A stretch of 64,000 bases of DNA from Actinomycetota bacterium (GTDB lineage Bacteria; Actinomycetota; Actinomycetes; Mycobacteriales; JACQDL01): assembly GCA_016201065.1 (NCBI GenBank), contig JACQDL010000057.1, forward strand, positions 100,572 to 164,571, written 5' to 3'. The notes beneath the pieces are model-generated. The model saw nothing but the letters and a program-made list of their open reading frames with translations, was not told the DNA's origin and made no database searches. The first letter of the stretch is position 1. Each line of letters opens with the position of its first letter. Below are positions 1 to 11,400 of the stretch, in pieces. The translations under genes and the position numbers were made by a program.

Positions 1-50
1 CGCAGCGGGGGATGAACCGGACGACATGCGGCACCGGAGCAGTGCGAACC

Positions 51-66
51 GGGGACCTTCGGCCCT
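51..66 (+). promoter_or_regulatory. DosR/DevR-like box 1, upstream of the CBS-BON gene
   Basis: GGGGACCTTCGGCCCT is an imperfect palindrome resembling the DosR box (GGGAC...GTCCC) of mycobacteria. It ends 78 bp before the chosen start of the CBS-BON gene. Five further copies lie in the first 7.3 kb, which makes chance unlikely. Binding by the local DevR-like regulator is inferred. Confidence 0.7.
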
Positions 67-144
67 CGCGAGGGGACTTCCGATTCCTTCCGCGGTACGA
101 CGGGTGACCTAACCTCTGCCGCAGAGACGACAATGGAGGCCGCC

Positions 145-765
145 ATGAAGGCTCGCGAGATCATGACGCGGCCGGTCGTCACCGTCTACCCGGACACCCT
201 GGTGAAGGAGGCCGCGGCGCGGCTCGCGCAGCACGACGTCGGGTCGATGCCGGTGGTCGACGACGACGACCGGCTGATCGGGATCGTCAGCGAGAGCGAC
301 CTGCTGCGCGATCGCCTCCCGCACGACCCACGGGCCCAGCCGCGCCGCGACACGCCCGACGGCACACCCACCGAACCGCCGCACACCGTCGCCCAGGTGA
401 TGACCCGCAACGTGCTCGCCATGGCGGAGAATGCCGACACCGCGGACATCGCGGAGGCCATGCTGCTACGCAACGTCCGGGCGGTGCCGATCGTCGACGG
501 TGCAGCCCTCGTCGGGATCGTCAGCCGGCAGGACCTGCTGCGCACCCTGATCCGGGACGACGACGTCATCGCCACCGAGGTCCGCGAACGCCTGGACGCC
601 TACACGGGCAGCCACGGCCGCTGGAACGTCGCCGTCAACGATGGCGCCGTGGTGATCACCGGCTACTTCGAGGACGACGCCGAACGCCGGGTGATCACCG
701 TGCTGGCCCGCACGGTACCGGGCGTGGGCATCGTGCACACGACCAACCGGCATCTGGTGACGTAG
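145..765 (+). CDS. CBS-domain pair plus BON domain protein (Hrp1-like)
   Basis: A 206-residue cytoplasmic protein. Two CBS motifs (about residues 5-60 and 85-140, the first starting MKAREIMTRPVV) form a Bateman module that in this family binds adenine nucleotides. A C-terminal BON-like segment (about 145-205) follows. The track starts 12 nt upstream at 133, but the GGAGG at 135-139 is ideally placed for the ATG at 145, so I use that. CBS proteins such as Hrp1 (Rv2626c) are classic DosR-regulon members. A DosR-like box lies upstream and the rest of a dormancy island follows, so hypoxic induction is likely. The ligand and partner are unknown. Confidence 0.88.
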   Translation: MKAREIMTRPVVTVYPDTLVKEAAARLAQHDVGSMPVVDDDDRLIGIVSESDLLRDRLPHDPRAQPRRDTPDGTPTEPPHTVAQVMTRNVLAMAENADTADIAEAMLLRNVRAVPIVDGAALVGIVSRQDLLRTLIRDDDVIATEVRERLDAYTGSHGRWNVAVNDGAVVITGYFEDDAERRVITVLARTVPGVGIVHTTNRHLVT

Positions 766-803
766 CCCCGGTCAGCTCTGCTGACGTAGCCCCCGGTCAG
801 CTC
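758..803. repeat. Tandem duplication at a convergent gene junction
   Basis: TGACGTAGCCCCGGTCAGCTC (758-778) is repeated as TGACGTAGCCCCCGGTCAGC plus TC (782-803), differing by one C. Each copy carries the TAG that ends the plus-strand gene and the complement of the TGA that ends the minus-strand gene. Confidence 0.85.
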
Positions 804-1771
804 CGCAACACCTGCTCCAGCGGCCGGCGGGTCGTCGCCGGCACGACGTCGACCGGGTGTCCGATGCGGAGCAGCGCCTGCGGCGGACCGGGCAGCCGCA
901 GCGCGGTGACAAGCCGGTCCCTGCTGTCAGGCACCTCCAACGCCTGGGTCAGCAGCGAGGCACCGAGCCCGCGGATCACCGCGTTCAGCAGCACCTGCAG
1001 CAGCGCCTCACCCCCAACCAGCCAGTCCCGCGGGGTGTCCGTCGAGGTACCGACGATGAGCAGCACATCGCGGGCGAAGGACTCCTCGTCGACCGACGGG
1101 TCACCGAGGAGCGCCCACGGCACACCGTTGACCGGGTACGGGGCCTCGCCCAGGCTGGCAAGCAGCAGCCCGTCACCGCTGCGCCGATCCCGGCGTGTCC
1201 AGGCGGTGAGCTCGGCCCGGTACGCCGGATCGGCCAGGAGCCGGCCCGCCGAGCTCGCCGCGACGTCCGCGACCAGCCGGCGTTCCGGCTGCCCGCGCAC
1301 CTCGTGGGCCCAGGAGCCATGGCCCCGCGCGGTCCGCATCAGCTCCGTGACCGCCTGGGGCCGGACCGGGCGGTCGGCGAAGGGTCGGCGATGCATCCGG
1401 CGGGTGAACAGCGCGGCGTACAGCCGCTCCTGCTCGGCGGTCGGTTTGCGCGGTGCTCCGCGCCGGACATCGGCGAGATGGTCGGCATCGCGAGGGTCCG
1501 GCTGCAACGTCACCCGGGGCTGGTAGCCGAGATGCGTCATCGCCAGCCTCAGGCCGGCCAGCGCCGCACCGCAGGAGAGGATCACCTCGCGGAGCGCCGG
1601 GTCGGCCGCCGGTAGCACCCGGTCACGGTCCAGATGTAGCTCGACGAGGTCGCCGGCCACCCCGAACTGCCATGGTTGGGCGTTGTGCACCGAGGGCGCG
1701 CTCGTCGCCGCACGCAGCAGGACCGCCACCTCGTCCGGCTCCAGCGGACCGGCCACGCTACCTCGGGTCAT
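797..1771 (-). CDS. Acg-family putative NAD(P)H nitroreductase
   Basis: A 324-residue protein of the Acg/Rv2032 family, a nitroreductase-fold group with an internal duplication. The N-terminal PSVHNAQPWQF motif and the late RDWLVGGEALLQVLL segment are typical. The track ORF runs to 2332, but ATG 1771 is preceded by GGAGGAGACCGTC, so the longer N-terminus is spurious. Family members are DosR-induced and thought to bind or sequester flavin; the substrate is not established. A DosR-like box lies 55 bp upstream. A second paralogue is encoded at 5430-6425. The family call is firm, the enzymatic activity is not. Confidence 0.85.
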   Translation of the reverse strand: MTRGSVAGPLEPDEVAVLLRAATSAPSVHNAQPWQFGVAGDLVELHLDRDRVLPAADPALREVILSCGAALAGLRLAMTHLGYQPRVTLQPDPRDADHLADVRRGAPRKPTAEQERLYAALFTRRMHRRPFADRPVRPQAVTELMRTARGHGSWAHEVRGQPERRLVADVAASSAGRLLADPAYRAELTAWTRRDRRSGDGLLLASLGEAPYPVNGVPWALLGDPSVDEESFARDVLLIVGTSTDTPRDWLVGGEALLQVLLNAVIRGLGASLLTQALEVPDSRDRLVTALRLPGPPQALLRIGHPVDVVPATTRRPLEQVLRS

Positions 1772-1825
1772 GACGGTCTCCTCCACTCGCGAACCCGACG
1801 CTAGGCAGCTCAGCGCGGGGCGGGC

Positions 1826-1840
1826 AGGGCCGAAGGTCCT
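1826..1840 (-). promoter_or_regulatory. DosR/DevR-like box 2, upstream of the first nitroreductase
   Basis: On the minus strand it reads AGGACCTTCGGCCCT, identical to box 1 except for the first base. It sits 55 bp before the ATG at 1771, a normal activator position. Confidence 0.72.
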
Positions 1841-1875
1841 GGCAGCGCCCGCGCACCGACGCGCGGGCCAGCGGA

Positions 1876-2529
1876 TCAGTGTCCGCTGGGGCGCCGCGCC
1901 CGCTGGGTCGCGTAGACCGCGGCCTCGGTGCGCCGCTCCATGCCGAGCTTGCGGAGCATCCCGGACACGTAGTTCTTGACCGTCTTCTCGGCCAGGAACA
2001 TCCGCTGCGCGATCTGCCGGTTCGTCAGACCTTCCGCGATCAGATCGAGGATTCGCCGCTCCTGCTCGGTCAGCGAGGCGTACCGCGGATCGTCCTGCTC
2101 CGGGCCGCGCCGCAACCGCTCCAGCACCGAGGCGGTCAACCGCGGGTCGAGCAGGGACTCGCCGGCCGCGAGCCGACGGACCGCACCAACCAGATCGGTG
2201 CCGGTGACCTGCTTGAGCAGGTACCCGGACGCCCCGGCCATGATCGCATCGAACAGCGCATCGTCGTCGGAGAACGAGGTGAGCATCAGGCAGGCTGGCG
2301 GCGGGTCCATCGCGGACCGGACATCCCGGCACACGCTCACGCCGTTGCCGTCCGGCAGCCGCACGTCGAGGATGGCCACGTCCGGCCGCAGGGCGGGGAT
2401 GCGCGCCCGGGCCTGTGCGGCCGTGGCCGCCTCACCGACGACATCGATGTCCGACTCGCCGCCAAGCAGCTGGATGAGGCCACGCCGTACGACCTCATGA
2501 TCGTCAAGCAGGAACACCCGAATCGTCAC
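1876..2529 (-). CDS. devR: DevR/DosR-like NarL-family response regulator
   Basis: 217 residues, the same length as M. tuberculosis DosR. The receiver domain (1-120) has the acidic pair [12 protein letters not shown] and phospho-acceptor D55 in [14 protein letters not shown]. The C-terminal LuxR-type helix-turn-helix contains [22 protein letters not shown], nearly identical to DosR. The track start at 2580 is too far upstream; GTG 2529 follows AGGGGTGGGACAGGC and matches the family N-terminus. The cognate kinase gene is at 3214-4986. It is the likely activator of the six boxes listed here. Box 3 in its upstream region suggests autoregulation. Confidence 0.92.
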   Translation of the reverse strand: MTIRVFLLDDHEVVRRGLIQLLGGESDIDVVGEAATAAQARARIPALRPDVAILDVRLPDGNGVSVCRDVRSAMDPPPACLMLTSFSDDDALFDAIMAGASGYLLKQVTGTDLVGAVRRLAAGESLLDPRLTASVLERLRRGPEQDDPRYASLTEQERRILDLIAEGLTNRQIAQRMFLAEKTVKNYVSGMLRKLGMERRTEAAVYATQRARRPSGH

Positions 2530-2615
2530 GCCTGTCCCACCCCTCTCGTCGGGCCCGTGGGGCCCGCGACCTGATCCCACGACGGTACCGACCTCGGGCC
2601 GGTTGTCGAGGAGAC

Positions 2616-2630
2616 GGGACCTTCGCCCCT
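2616..2630 (+). promoter_or_regulatory. DosR/DevR-like box 3 in a divergent promoter
   Basis: GGGACCTTCGCCCCT lies between the divergent devR-like gene (start 2529) and the PNPOx-fold gene (start 2691). It could serve both directions. Confidence 0.68.
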
Positions 2631-2690
2631 GCCTGACCCCAGGTTCGCGCGCGAGGGTGACGTGACGGCGTAAATGTGATGAGGATGACG

Positions 2691-4986
<2,296 letters not shown>

Positions 4987-5406
4987 TCACTGACCGGGGA
5001 CGAGCACCACCGGGCACCGGGCCCGGCGCGCGCACTCCTGCGCCACCCCGCCGAGCAGCAGACCACGGTGTGCACCGAAACCCTGTCCCCCCATCACCAA
5101 CAGGTCGGCGTTGGCCGAGCGGGCCAGCAGCACCCCCGCCGGGTCACCCGTCGCGACCTGCGCCGTGACCGCCACCCCCTGGGATCTGATCCGTTCGGCG
5201 AGGTCCACCACCTGCTCCGCGGTGCGCTCGGCCGGAGGATGCCAGGGCGGCACCGAGGGCGGCTCGACGTGCAGCAGCACGAGCTCCGCCGACCATCGCC
5301 GCGCCTCCTCGGTGGCCCACCGCAACGCGGCACCGGACGTCAGCGAGCCATCCACGCCGACGATGATCCGTCGCCGTTCCCGGCCGTCTCGCACCGGTGC
5401 ACCCAT
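4987..5406 (-). CDS. Universal stress protein, single domain
   Basis: 139 residues, one UspA domain. The N-terminal strand is RIIVGVDGS. The C-terminal nucleotide-loop region is VMGGQGFGAHRGLLLGGVAQ, close to G-2x-G-9x-G(S/T), although the last position is G rather than S/T, so ATP binding is likely but not certain. The track start at 5484 was rejected: ATG 5406 follows GGGGAGG with a 10-nt spacer. It lies 23 nt downstream of the second Acg-like nitroreductase and is probably its operon partner, driven from box 4. Its stop abuts the stop of the converging histidine kinase gene. Confidence 0.85.
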   Translation of the reverse strand: MGAPVRDGRERRRIIVGVDGSLTSGAALRWATEEARRWSAELVLLHVEPPSVPPWHPPAERTAEQVVDLAERIRSQGVAVTAQVATGDPAGVLLARSANADLLVMGGQGFGAHRGLLLGGVAQECARRARCPVVLVPGQ

Positions 5407-5429
5407 GATCGCGGCGCCTCCCCGTCCAG

Positions 5430-6425
5430 TCACGAGTCCCGCAGCAACTCGGCGGGAGGCCGGCGGGGGGTGGCCGGTGGCCACGGTCCCAGCGGCCGAC
5501 CCAGCCGGAGCACCAGCTGCGCATGCCCCGAGAGGGCGAGTTCGGTCCGCACCTGGGCACGCAGGCCGCGGTGCTCCAATGGCTGGTTGAGATAGGACGC
5601 GGCCAGCCCGTGGCCGCTGGCAGCCAGCAGCAACCGCATCAGTGCCTCACCGGCCCGGAGCCAGTCGCGGGGGCCGTCCGAGCCGGTGGTGAGGACGGCC
5701 ACGACCGGATGGTGCTCGGGGCGCTGCGCGCTCGCGCGAAGGCGGCGGCGTCCGCCGCCGAAGTCCCGCATCGGGAACTCCGCCGCGTGCCCCGCCTCCC
5801 CGGCCGGACCCAGCGCGTAACCGGGCACGCCGGCGCCGGCGGCCAGCGCCTCGGCACCGACCCAGTAGGCGAGCTCCTCCAGGAATCGGGGATCTCGCTG
5901 CTGCGTGCGTTCCGCGAGCATCGCCAGGGTGGCGAGCGCTCGCCGGTCGGCCACCGCGTCCAGCCAGCGAAGGCCGCACCCCTCGGCGTTCACGTGCGCG
6001 GTGAGCTCGTGCCGGACCGTGGCGGCAACCTCGGCCCGCATCCGATCGCGAACCGTCCGTCGACGAGGTAGCTGGGCCCACAGCCGGTGCAGCGCCGGGT
6101 CCGGCGACGCCGTGCCGCTCGCCGTCACGACGGCCACGAGGTCAGGCCGCTCGCGGTCCGGGAGCAGCTCGACGACAGGTTCCAGCCCCAGCTCGGCCAG
6201 CTCCAGCCGGATCGAGTAGAGGGCCGCACCGAGGCTGATGGTCATCTGCCGACCGTCGGGGTCCGCGACCGCGGCCCGCCGGCTGGGGTCGGCCCACAGC
6301 TGCACCGCCCCGACATCGACCCACAGCGCCCACGGTTGCGCATTGTGCAGCGACGGTGCAGCGCCCGCGCTGCCGGCGATCCGCAACGCATGCGGACGCA
6401 AGTCGATCTCTGCGATCGCCGTCAT
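5430..6425 (-). CDS. Second Acg-family putative nitroreductase
   Basis: 331 residues, a paralogue of the gene at 797-1771. It shows PSLHNAQPWALWV near the N-terminus and GPRDWLRAGEALMRLLL in the second half, both diagnostic of the family. The start at ATG 6425 is supported by GGGGTGGGG just upstream; the longer track ORF to 6788 lacks support. Paired nitroreductase copies in one hypoxia locus also occur in mycobacteria (Rv2032, Rv3127, Rv3131). The gene is followed 23 nt later by a Usp gene. Box 4 lies 79 bp upstream. The substrate is unknown. Confidence 0.84.
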   Translation of the reverse strand: MTAIAEIDLRPHALRIAGSAGAAPSLHNAQPWALWVDVGAVQLWADPSRRAAVADPDGRQMTISLGAALYSIRLELAELGLEPVVELLPDRERPDLVAVVTASGTASPDPALHRLWAQLPRRRTVRDRMRAEVAATVRHELTAHVNAEGCGLRWLDAVADRRALATLAMLAERTQQRDPRFLEELAYWVGAEALAAGAGVPGYALGPAGEAGHAAEFPMRDFGGGRRRLRASAQRPEHHPVVAVLTTGSDGPRDWLRAGEALMRLLLAASGHGLAASYLNQPLEHRGLRAQVRTELALSGHAQLVLRLGRPLGPWPPATPRRPPAELLRDS

Positions 6426-6503
6426 GGTCCCCACCCCCTCTGGCCTCCAGGCGGAAGCACACCGCATCCGACCGAGCCTTGCCGGTGACCGATCCCACCG
6501 AGC

Positions 6504-6518
6504 AGGGTCGATGGTCCC
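6504..6518 (-). promoter_or_regulatory. DosR/DevR-like box 4, upstream of nitroreductase-usp
   Basis: On the minus strand GGGACCATCGACCCT, 79 bp before ATG 6425. It has the most symmetric arms of the set (GGGACC/GACCCT). Confidence 0.68.
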
Positions 6519-6588
6519 GCTCCGGACGCCGGGAGGCCCACCAGCAGCTGCCGACATCAGCCGATGATCGCGCACCCGCCCCCATTCG

Positions 6589-7098
6589 TCACTCGTGGAG
6601 CAGGCCGGCGAGCTCCCGGTCGAGGCTGTGCCGGCGCATCCGCCAGTGACCCAGCTCGCGGGCCAGCGGATGCGGCGGGACGACCAGCACCGGGCAGATC
6701 GCCGTGCGCAGGCAGTACCTGACCACTGGCGAGGTACGCCACCGCAGCAACCAGCGCGGATGTCCGGTGCCGAGCACCAGGAGATCATCGGGCCGCACCG
6801 CGCGGGTGGCCAGCGCCGCAGCGGGGCTCTCGGAGCCGGTCACGACCTGGGTGGTGTGCAGGTCGGCCGGCACCTCACCCAAGCCGTCCTGGAGGAAGCC
6901 GGCCAGCCGGTCCCGGGCGGCCTGTTCCAGGCTCCCCCGGCCCTCCGGGTAACCCAACGCCCACAGGGCGAGCGGGTAGACGTGCGCAACCTCCAGCGGG
7001 ACACCCCGCATCCGGGCCTCGGCCACGGCCCGACGTAGCGCATTCAGACTTGTCGGCGATCCCGACACTCCGACGATCACGCGCGGTGTGCCGCTCAT
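6589..7098 (-). CDS. Universal stress protein with C-terminal extension
   Basis: 169 residues. One Usp fold starts RVIVGVSGSPTS and contains LLVLGTGHPRWLLRWRTSPVVRYCLRTAICPVLVVP in the nucleotide-loop region. The canonical G-2x-G-9x-G(S/T) is degenerate (GTGHPRW...TSPV), so it may be a non-ATP-binding type. About 25 basic residues (ELGHWRMRRHSLDRELAGLL) extend past the fold. ATG 7098 is preceded by GGGAGG with a 6-nt spacer. It is divergent from the tandem Usp gene, and the 223-bp space between them holds two DosR-like boxes. Confidence 0.82.
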   Translation of the reverse strand: MSGTPRVIVGVSGSPTSLNALRRAVAEARMRGVPLEVAHVYPLALWALGYPEGRGSLEQAARDRLAGFLQDGLGEVPADLHTTQVVTGSESPAAALATRAVRPDDLLVLGTGHPRWLLRWRTSPVVRYCLRTAICPVLVVPPHPLARELGHWRMRRHSLDRELAGLLHE

Positions 7099-7195
7099 GA
7101 TGGACCTCCCAAAGCGGCCGGACCAGGCACGCCCCAGCGGGTCCAGTACACACCCTGGGTGGGCAGGGCCGGAGAGTCGTGCAGCCCGGCGGCGG

Positions 7196-7210
7196 TGGAC
7201 AAAGGTCCCC
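7196..7210 (-). promoter_or_regulatory. DosR/DevR-like box 5
   Basis: On the minus strand GGGGACCTTTGTCCA, 98 bp upstream of the minus-strand Usp gene at 7098. Its GGAC/GTCC arms are close to the mycobacterial consensus. Confidence 0.68.
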
Positions 7211-7254
7211 GACCGGCAGCCGGACCAGCAACGGGCCGACCGACGGGCAACCTC

Positions 7255-7269
7255 CGGACCTGTGGCCCT
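7255..7269 (+). promoter_or_regulatory. DosR/DevR-like box 6
   Basis: CGGACCTGTGGCCCT, 53 bp before the plus-strand tandem Usp gene at 7322, the same distance as box 2 from its gene. Confidence 0.65.
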
Positions 7270-7321
7270 GCCTCATGGCCGGCGCGCCGGACGAGCGTGG
7301 AGGGGACCGCAGGGAGTCGCC

Positions 7322-8209
7322 ATGTGGCAGGAGCAGTATCCAGTGGTAGTGGGCGTGGACGGCACCGAGGCCAGCGCGCTCGCGGTGCGGTGGGCCGTCC
7401 GGGAGGCGGTGGCCCGACACCGGCGGCTGAGGGTCGTGCACGCCTACTCCTGGCCGCCCGCGCTGGGGCCGGTACCGATGTACACCGAGCTCCCGGAGTA
7501 CGACCCGAAGGAGGTCCGGCTCGCCGCGGAGCGGGTGGTCGACGATTCGGTCCGGCTGGCCCGGGAGCTGGCCGACGACCGGATCGAGGTGACCGGCGGC
7601 GCGGTGGAGGGGCACCGGGTCAGCGTCCTGCTCACCGAGTCGGCGCAGGCGGAGGTCGTCGTGGTCGGGTCACGTCGGCTGCACGCCGTCGGGTCGGCCA
7701 TGCTCGGCTCGGTCGGGGCGGGACTCACCGCCCGCGCGGCCGGTCCGACCGTGGTGGTCCGCGGCCCGGCCGGCGAGGCCGCCGAGGGCACCTCCGTCAT
7801 CGCCGGTGTCGACGGTGGTGAGCGCTCCGCGACGGTGCTCCGGTACGCCTTCGAGCACGCCAGCCGGCACCGGGTCGGCGTGCGCGCGGTGCTGTGCCGG
7901 CATCCGCGCATGGTGGGGCCGGCGCGGTGGACCGCCGCCGCCGCGGAGCAGGCCAGGGTGCGGGCCGCGAGCTGGCTGGCCGAGGTGCTGGCCGGCTGGG
8001 AGCAGAAGTACCCCGACGTACCCGTCTCCCGGGCACTCCTCGACGACCACCCGGTCTCGGGCCTGGTCGCCGAGTCCGCGGCGCAGCAGCTGCTGGTGGT
8101 CGGCGGCCACCGACGGCATGCGGTCGCCGGAAGCCTGCTCGGCTCGGTCAGCCAGGGCGTCCTGCACCACGCCGACTGCCCGGTCGCGGTGGTGCCCACC
8201 GGCGACTGA
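7322..8209 (+). CDS. Tandem universal stress protein (two Usp domains)
   Basis: 295 residues with two UspA domains in series. Domain 1 (about 5-145) begins YPVVVGVDGTEAS and ends with VVVGSRRLHAVGSAMLGSVGAGL. Domain 2 (about 152-293) begins SVIAGVDGGERSA and ends LLVVGGHRRHAVAGSLLGSVSQGVLHHADCPVAVV. Both keep the G-2x-G-9x-G(S) loop, so both should bind ATP. This layout matches Rv2005c/Rv2623-type dormancy Usp proteins. The track start (7088) was shortened to ATG 7322, preceded by AGGGAG. It is divergent from the single-domain Usp gene across a region with two DosR-like boxes. Confidence 0.9.
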   Translation: MWQEQYPVVVGVDGTEASALAVRWAVREAVARHRRLRVVHAYSWPPALGPVPMYTELPEYDPKEVRLAAERVVDDSVRLARELADDRIEVTGGAVEGHRVSVLLTESAQAEVVVVGSRRLHAVGSAMLGSVGAGLTARAAGPTVVVRGPAGEAAEGTSVIAGVDGGERSATVLRYAFEHASRHRVGVRAVLCRHPRMVGPARWTAAAAEQARVRAASWLAEVLAGWEQKYPDVPVSRALLDDHPVSGLVAESAAQQLLVVGGHRRHAVAGSLLGSVSQGVLHHADCPVAVVPTGD

Positions 8210-8323
8210 CCCGGCTGTGCTGTTCAGCAAAGGATCGGCACGACCCGTCCGAACGTCCTGTCCGAGATGGTTGTCAGGGCCTTGGCGCCAGGCGTTCGGC
8301 GTGAGCAGGACCGGAGGTGACCC

Positions 8324-8351
8324 TTGACCCGTCCGGTGGTTGCGTCATGCT
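8324..8351 (+). promoter_or_regulatory. Possible promoter of the glutamate dehydrogenase gene
   Basis: A good -35 hexamer, TTGACC (8324-8329), is followed after 16 nt by CATGCT (8346-8351), a weaker -10. The gap between the Usp gene and this one (8210-8408) shows no DosR-like box, so the gene probably lies outside the hypoxia regulon. Confidence 0.35.
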
Positions 8352-8408
8352 CACGACTACGGTCGGCGTATCGAAGGCACGCAACGGCGCGTGACGGAGG
8401 CACGGAAC

Positions 8409-11400
8409 ATGCTGCATGAGCTCGACGAGGCGAAGCGAGAGGCCAAGAAGGATCTCCTGGGCCGGGCCTGCCTGGTCGCCCGGCAGGGTCAGCGAACCGG
8501 CACCCTGGACGACGAGGCGCTGAGCGGGTTCCTGCAGCGCTTCTATCGGCGCGTTCCAGTGGATGAGCTGCTCGAACGGGACCCACTGGACCTCTACGGC
8601 GCCGCGGTCGCCCACTACTCGCTGGCGCTGAGCCGGCCGGCCGGCCGGCCGGCGGTACGGGTGTACACCCCCACCGTCGAGGAGCACGGCTGGTCCTCCG
8701 GGCACACCGTGATCGAGATCGTCACCGACGACATGCCGTTCCTCGTGGACTCGGTGACCTCCGAGCTGACCCGGCAGAACCGCCCGATCCACGTCGTCAT
8801 CCACCCGCTGATCCCGGTCCGGCGGACCCTCACCGGCGATCTCGTCGAGATCTACCAGACCGACCGCGAGGGGGGCGCACCGCCGCCGCCCGACGCGCTC
8901 CTCGAGTCCTGGATGCACATCGAGATCGACCGGGAGAGCGACCGCGAGAACCTCGCCGGCATCCAGCAGCAACTCTTCCGGATCCTCGGGCACGTCCGCG
9001 ACGTCGTCGAGGACTGGCAGAAGATGCGCGGCGCGGCCCTGTCCATCGCCGACGCCCTCGGCACCGAGCCGGTGCCGGACACCGCCCAGGTGGCCGAGGC
9101 CCAGGAGTTCCTGCGCTGGCTGGCCGACGACCACTTCACCTTCATCGGGTACCGGGAGTACGAGCTCGCCACCGTCACCGAGGCCGACGGGGCGGAGCGG
9201 ATGGAGATGCGGGCCATGCCCGGCACCGGCCTTGGCGTCTCCCGCCCGGACAAGCTGATCTCGGCATCCTTCGCCCAGGCCTCACCCGAGGTGCAGGCCA
9301 AGATGCGGGATGGCCGGCTGCTCACCGTCAGCAAGGCCATGGACAAGTCGACGGTGCACCGGCCGAGCTACCTGGACTACGTCGGGGTCAAGCGGTACGA
9401 CCCGGACGGGAAGGCCATCGGCGAGCGTCGGTTCCTCGGCCTGCTGACCTCCGACTCGTTCACCCAGAGCATCAACCAGATCCCGATCATCAAGCGGAAG
9501 GTGGCTGACGTCTTCCGGGTCGCCGGGCTGGACCGGGCCGGGCACGACGGTCGCGACCTGATGGAGGTGCTGGAGACGTACCCGAGGGAGGAGCTCTTCC
9601 AGATCTCCACCGAGGACCTGACCGCGATCAGCACGTCGGTGCTGCACCTGGCGGAACGCCGCCGGCTGCGCCTCTACCTGCGCCGGGACCGGTACGGGCG
9701 GTACCTGTCCGCGCTGGTCTACCTGCCCAGGGACCGGTACAACACCCACGTCCGGCTGGCCATGCAGAAGATCCTGCTGGACGAGCTCGGCGGCGCGACC
9801 ATCGACTACACGCTGCGCAGCACCGAGTCCGCGCTGGCCCGGCTGCACTTCATGGTGCGGATGGCACCCGGTGCGGAGCTGCCCGCGGAGCTCGACGAGG
9901 AGCACATCGAGGCCCTGCTGAGCCAGGCCACCCGGCAGTGGGAGGACGACTTCGTCGACGCGCTGGTCGCGCAGTGCGGCGAGGAGCGCGCCAACCAGCT
10001 CCGGGAGCGGTACGCCGGCGCGGTTCCCGACGCCTACCGGGCCGACTTCCCCGCCCGGACCGCGGTCTTCGACCTCACCCAGATCGACGGGCTGGCCCCG
10101 TCCGACGGCTTCGCGATGAACCTCTACGAGCCGCTCGGCCTGGCCGAGCCCGGCCTTCGCCGTTTCAAGATCTACAAACTCGGCGAGCCGCTCTCGCTCT
10201 CGGCGTTGCTGCCGGTCCTGGCGCGGATGGGTGTCGAGGTCGTCGACGAGCGCCCGTACGAGTTCAGGCTGGGCGAGCACGGCACGGCCTGGGTGTACGA
10301 CCTGGGGCTGCGCTTCGACCCCGCCCTGGAGGCTGACCTGGAGGTGCGCCGGCAATGCTTCCAGGATGCCTTCGCCGCGGTGTCCACCGGGCAGGCCGAG
10401 AGCGACGGTTTCAACCAGCTCGTGCTGACCGCAGGCCTGTCCTGGCGCCAGGCCATGGTCCTGCGTGGCTTCGCCAAGTACCTGCGGCAGGCCGGCAGCA
10501 CGTTCAGCCAGAACTACATCGAGCAGTGCCTGGTGTCGAACTCCTCCACCGCCAGGCTGCTGACCGACCTGTTCGAGGCGCGCCTCGACCCGGCTCGCGA
10601 GCAGGACCGCGCGGCGACCGTCGACGCGCTGGTGGAACGGATCAATGCCGAGCTCGACGCGGTGGCCAGCCTCGACCAGGACCGGATCATGAGATCGCTG
10701 CTGCGGCTGATCGAGGCGACGCTGCGCACCAACTACTTCCAGCCGGACCTCGACGGATCGGTCAAACCGTACGTGTCCTTCAAGCTCGACCCGCTGTCGA
10801 TCCCGGAGCTGCCGGCACCCCGGCCGGCGTACGAGATCTGGGTGTACTCCCCCCGGGTCGAGGGGGTGCACCTCCGGTTCGGCAAGGTCGCCCGCGGCGG
10901 GCTGCGCTGGTCCGACCGGCGGGAGGACTTCCGCACCGAGATCCTCGGCCTGGTGAAGGCGCAGATGGTCAAGAACGCCGTCATCGTCCCGGTCGGCGCC
11001 AAGGGCGGGTTCGTGCTGAAGAACCCGCCGGACCAGGCGGACCGGGAGGCCGTCCAGGCCGAGGCCGTCGCGTGCTACACCCTCTTCGTCCGGGGCATGC
11101 TCGACCTCACCGACAACCTGGTGGTGTGCGACGGCAGGCAGCAGGTGCAGCCGCCGCCCAACGTGGTCCGGCACGACGGCGAGGACAGCTACCTGGTGGT
11201 GGCCGCCGACAAGGGCACCGCGACGTTCTCCGACGTCGCCAACGGCATCGCCGCCGACTACGGCTACTGGCTGGGTGACGCGTTCGCCTCGGGCGGCTCC
11301 ACCGGATACGACCACAAGGCGATCGGCATCACCGCGCGGGGCGCGTGGGAGTCCACCAAGCGGCACTTCCGGGAGCTCGGCGTCGACACCCAGTCCGAGG

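Noticed and set aside
1772-2332. Long N-terminal extension of the first nitroreductase
   Set aside because: Runs into the devR-like gene; GGAGGA before ATG 1771 fixes the start.
8633-8655. CCGG-rich repeat in the glutamate dehydrogenase gene
   Set aside because: Short GC run encoding RPAGRPAV; codon-level low complexity, not a functional repeat.
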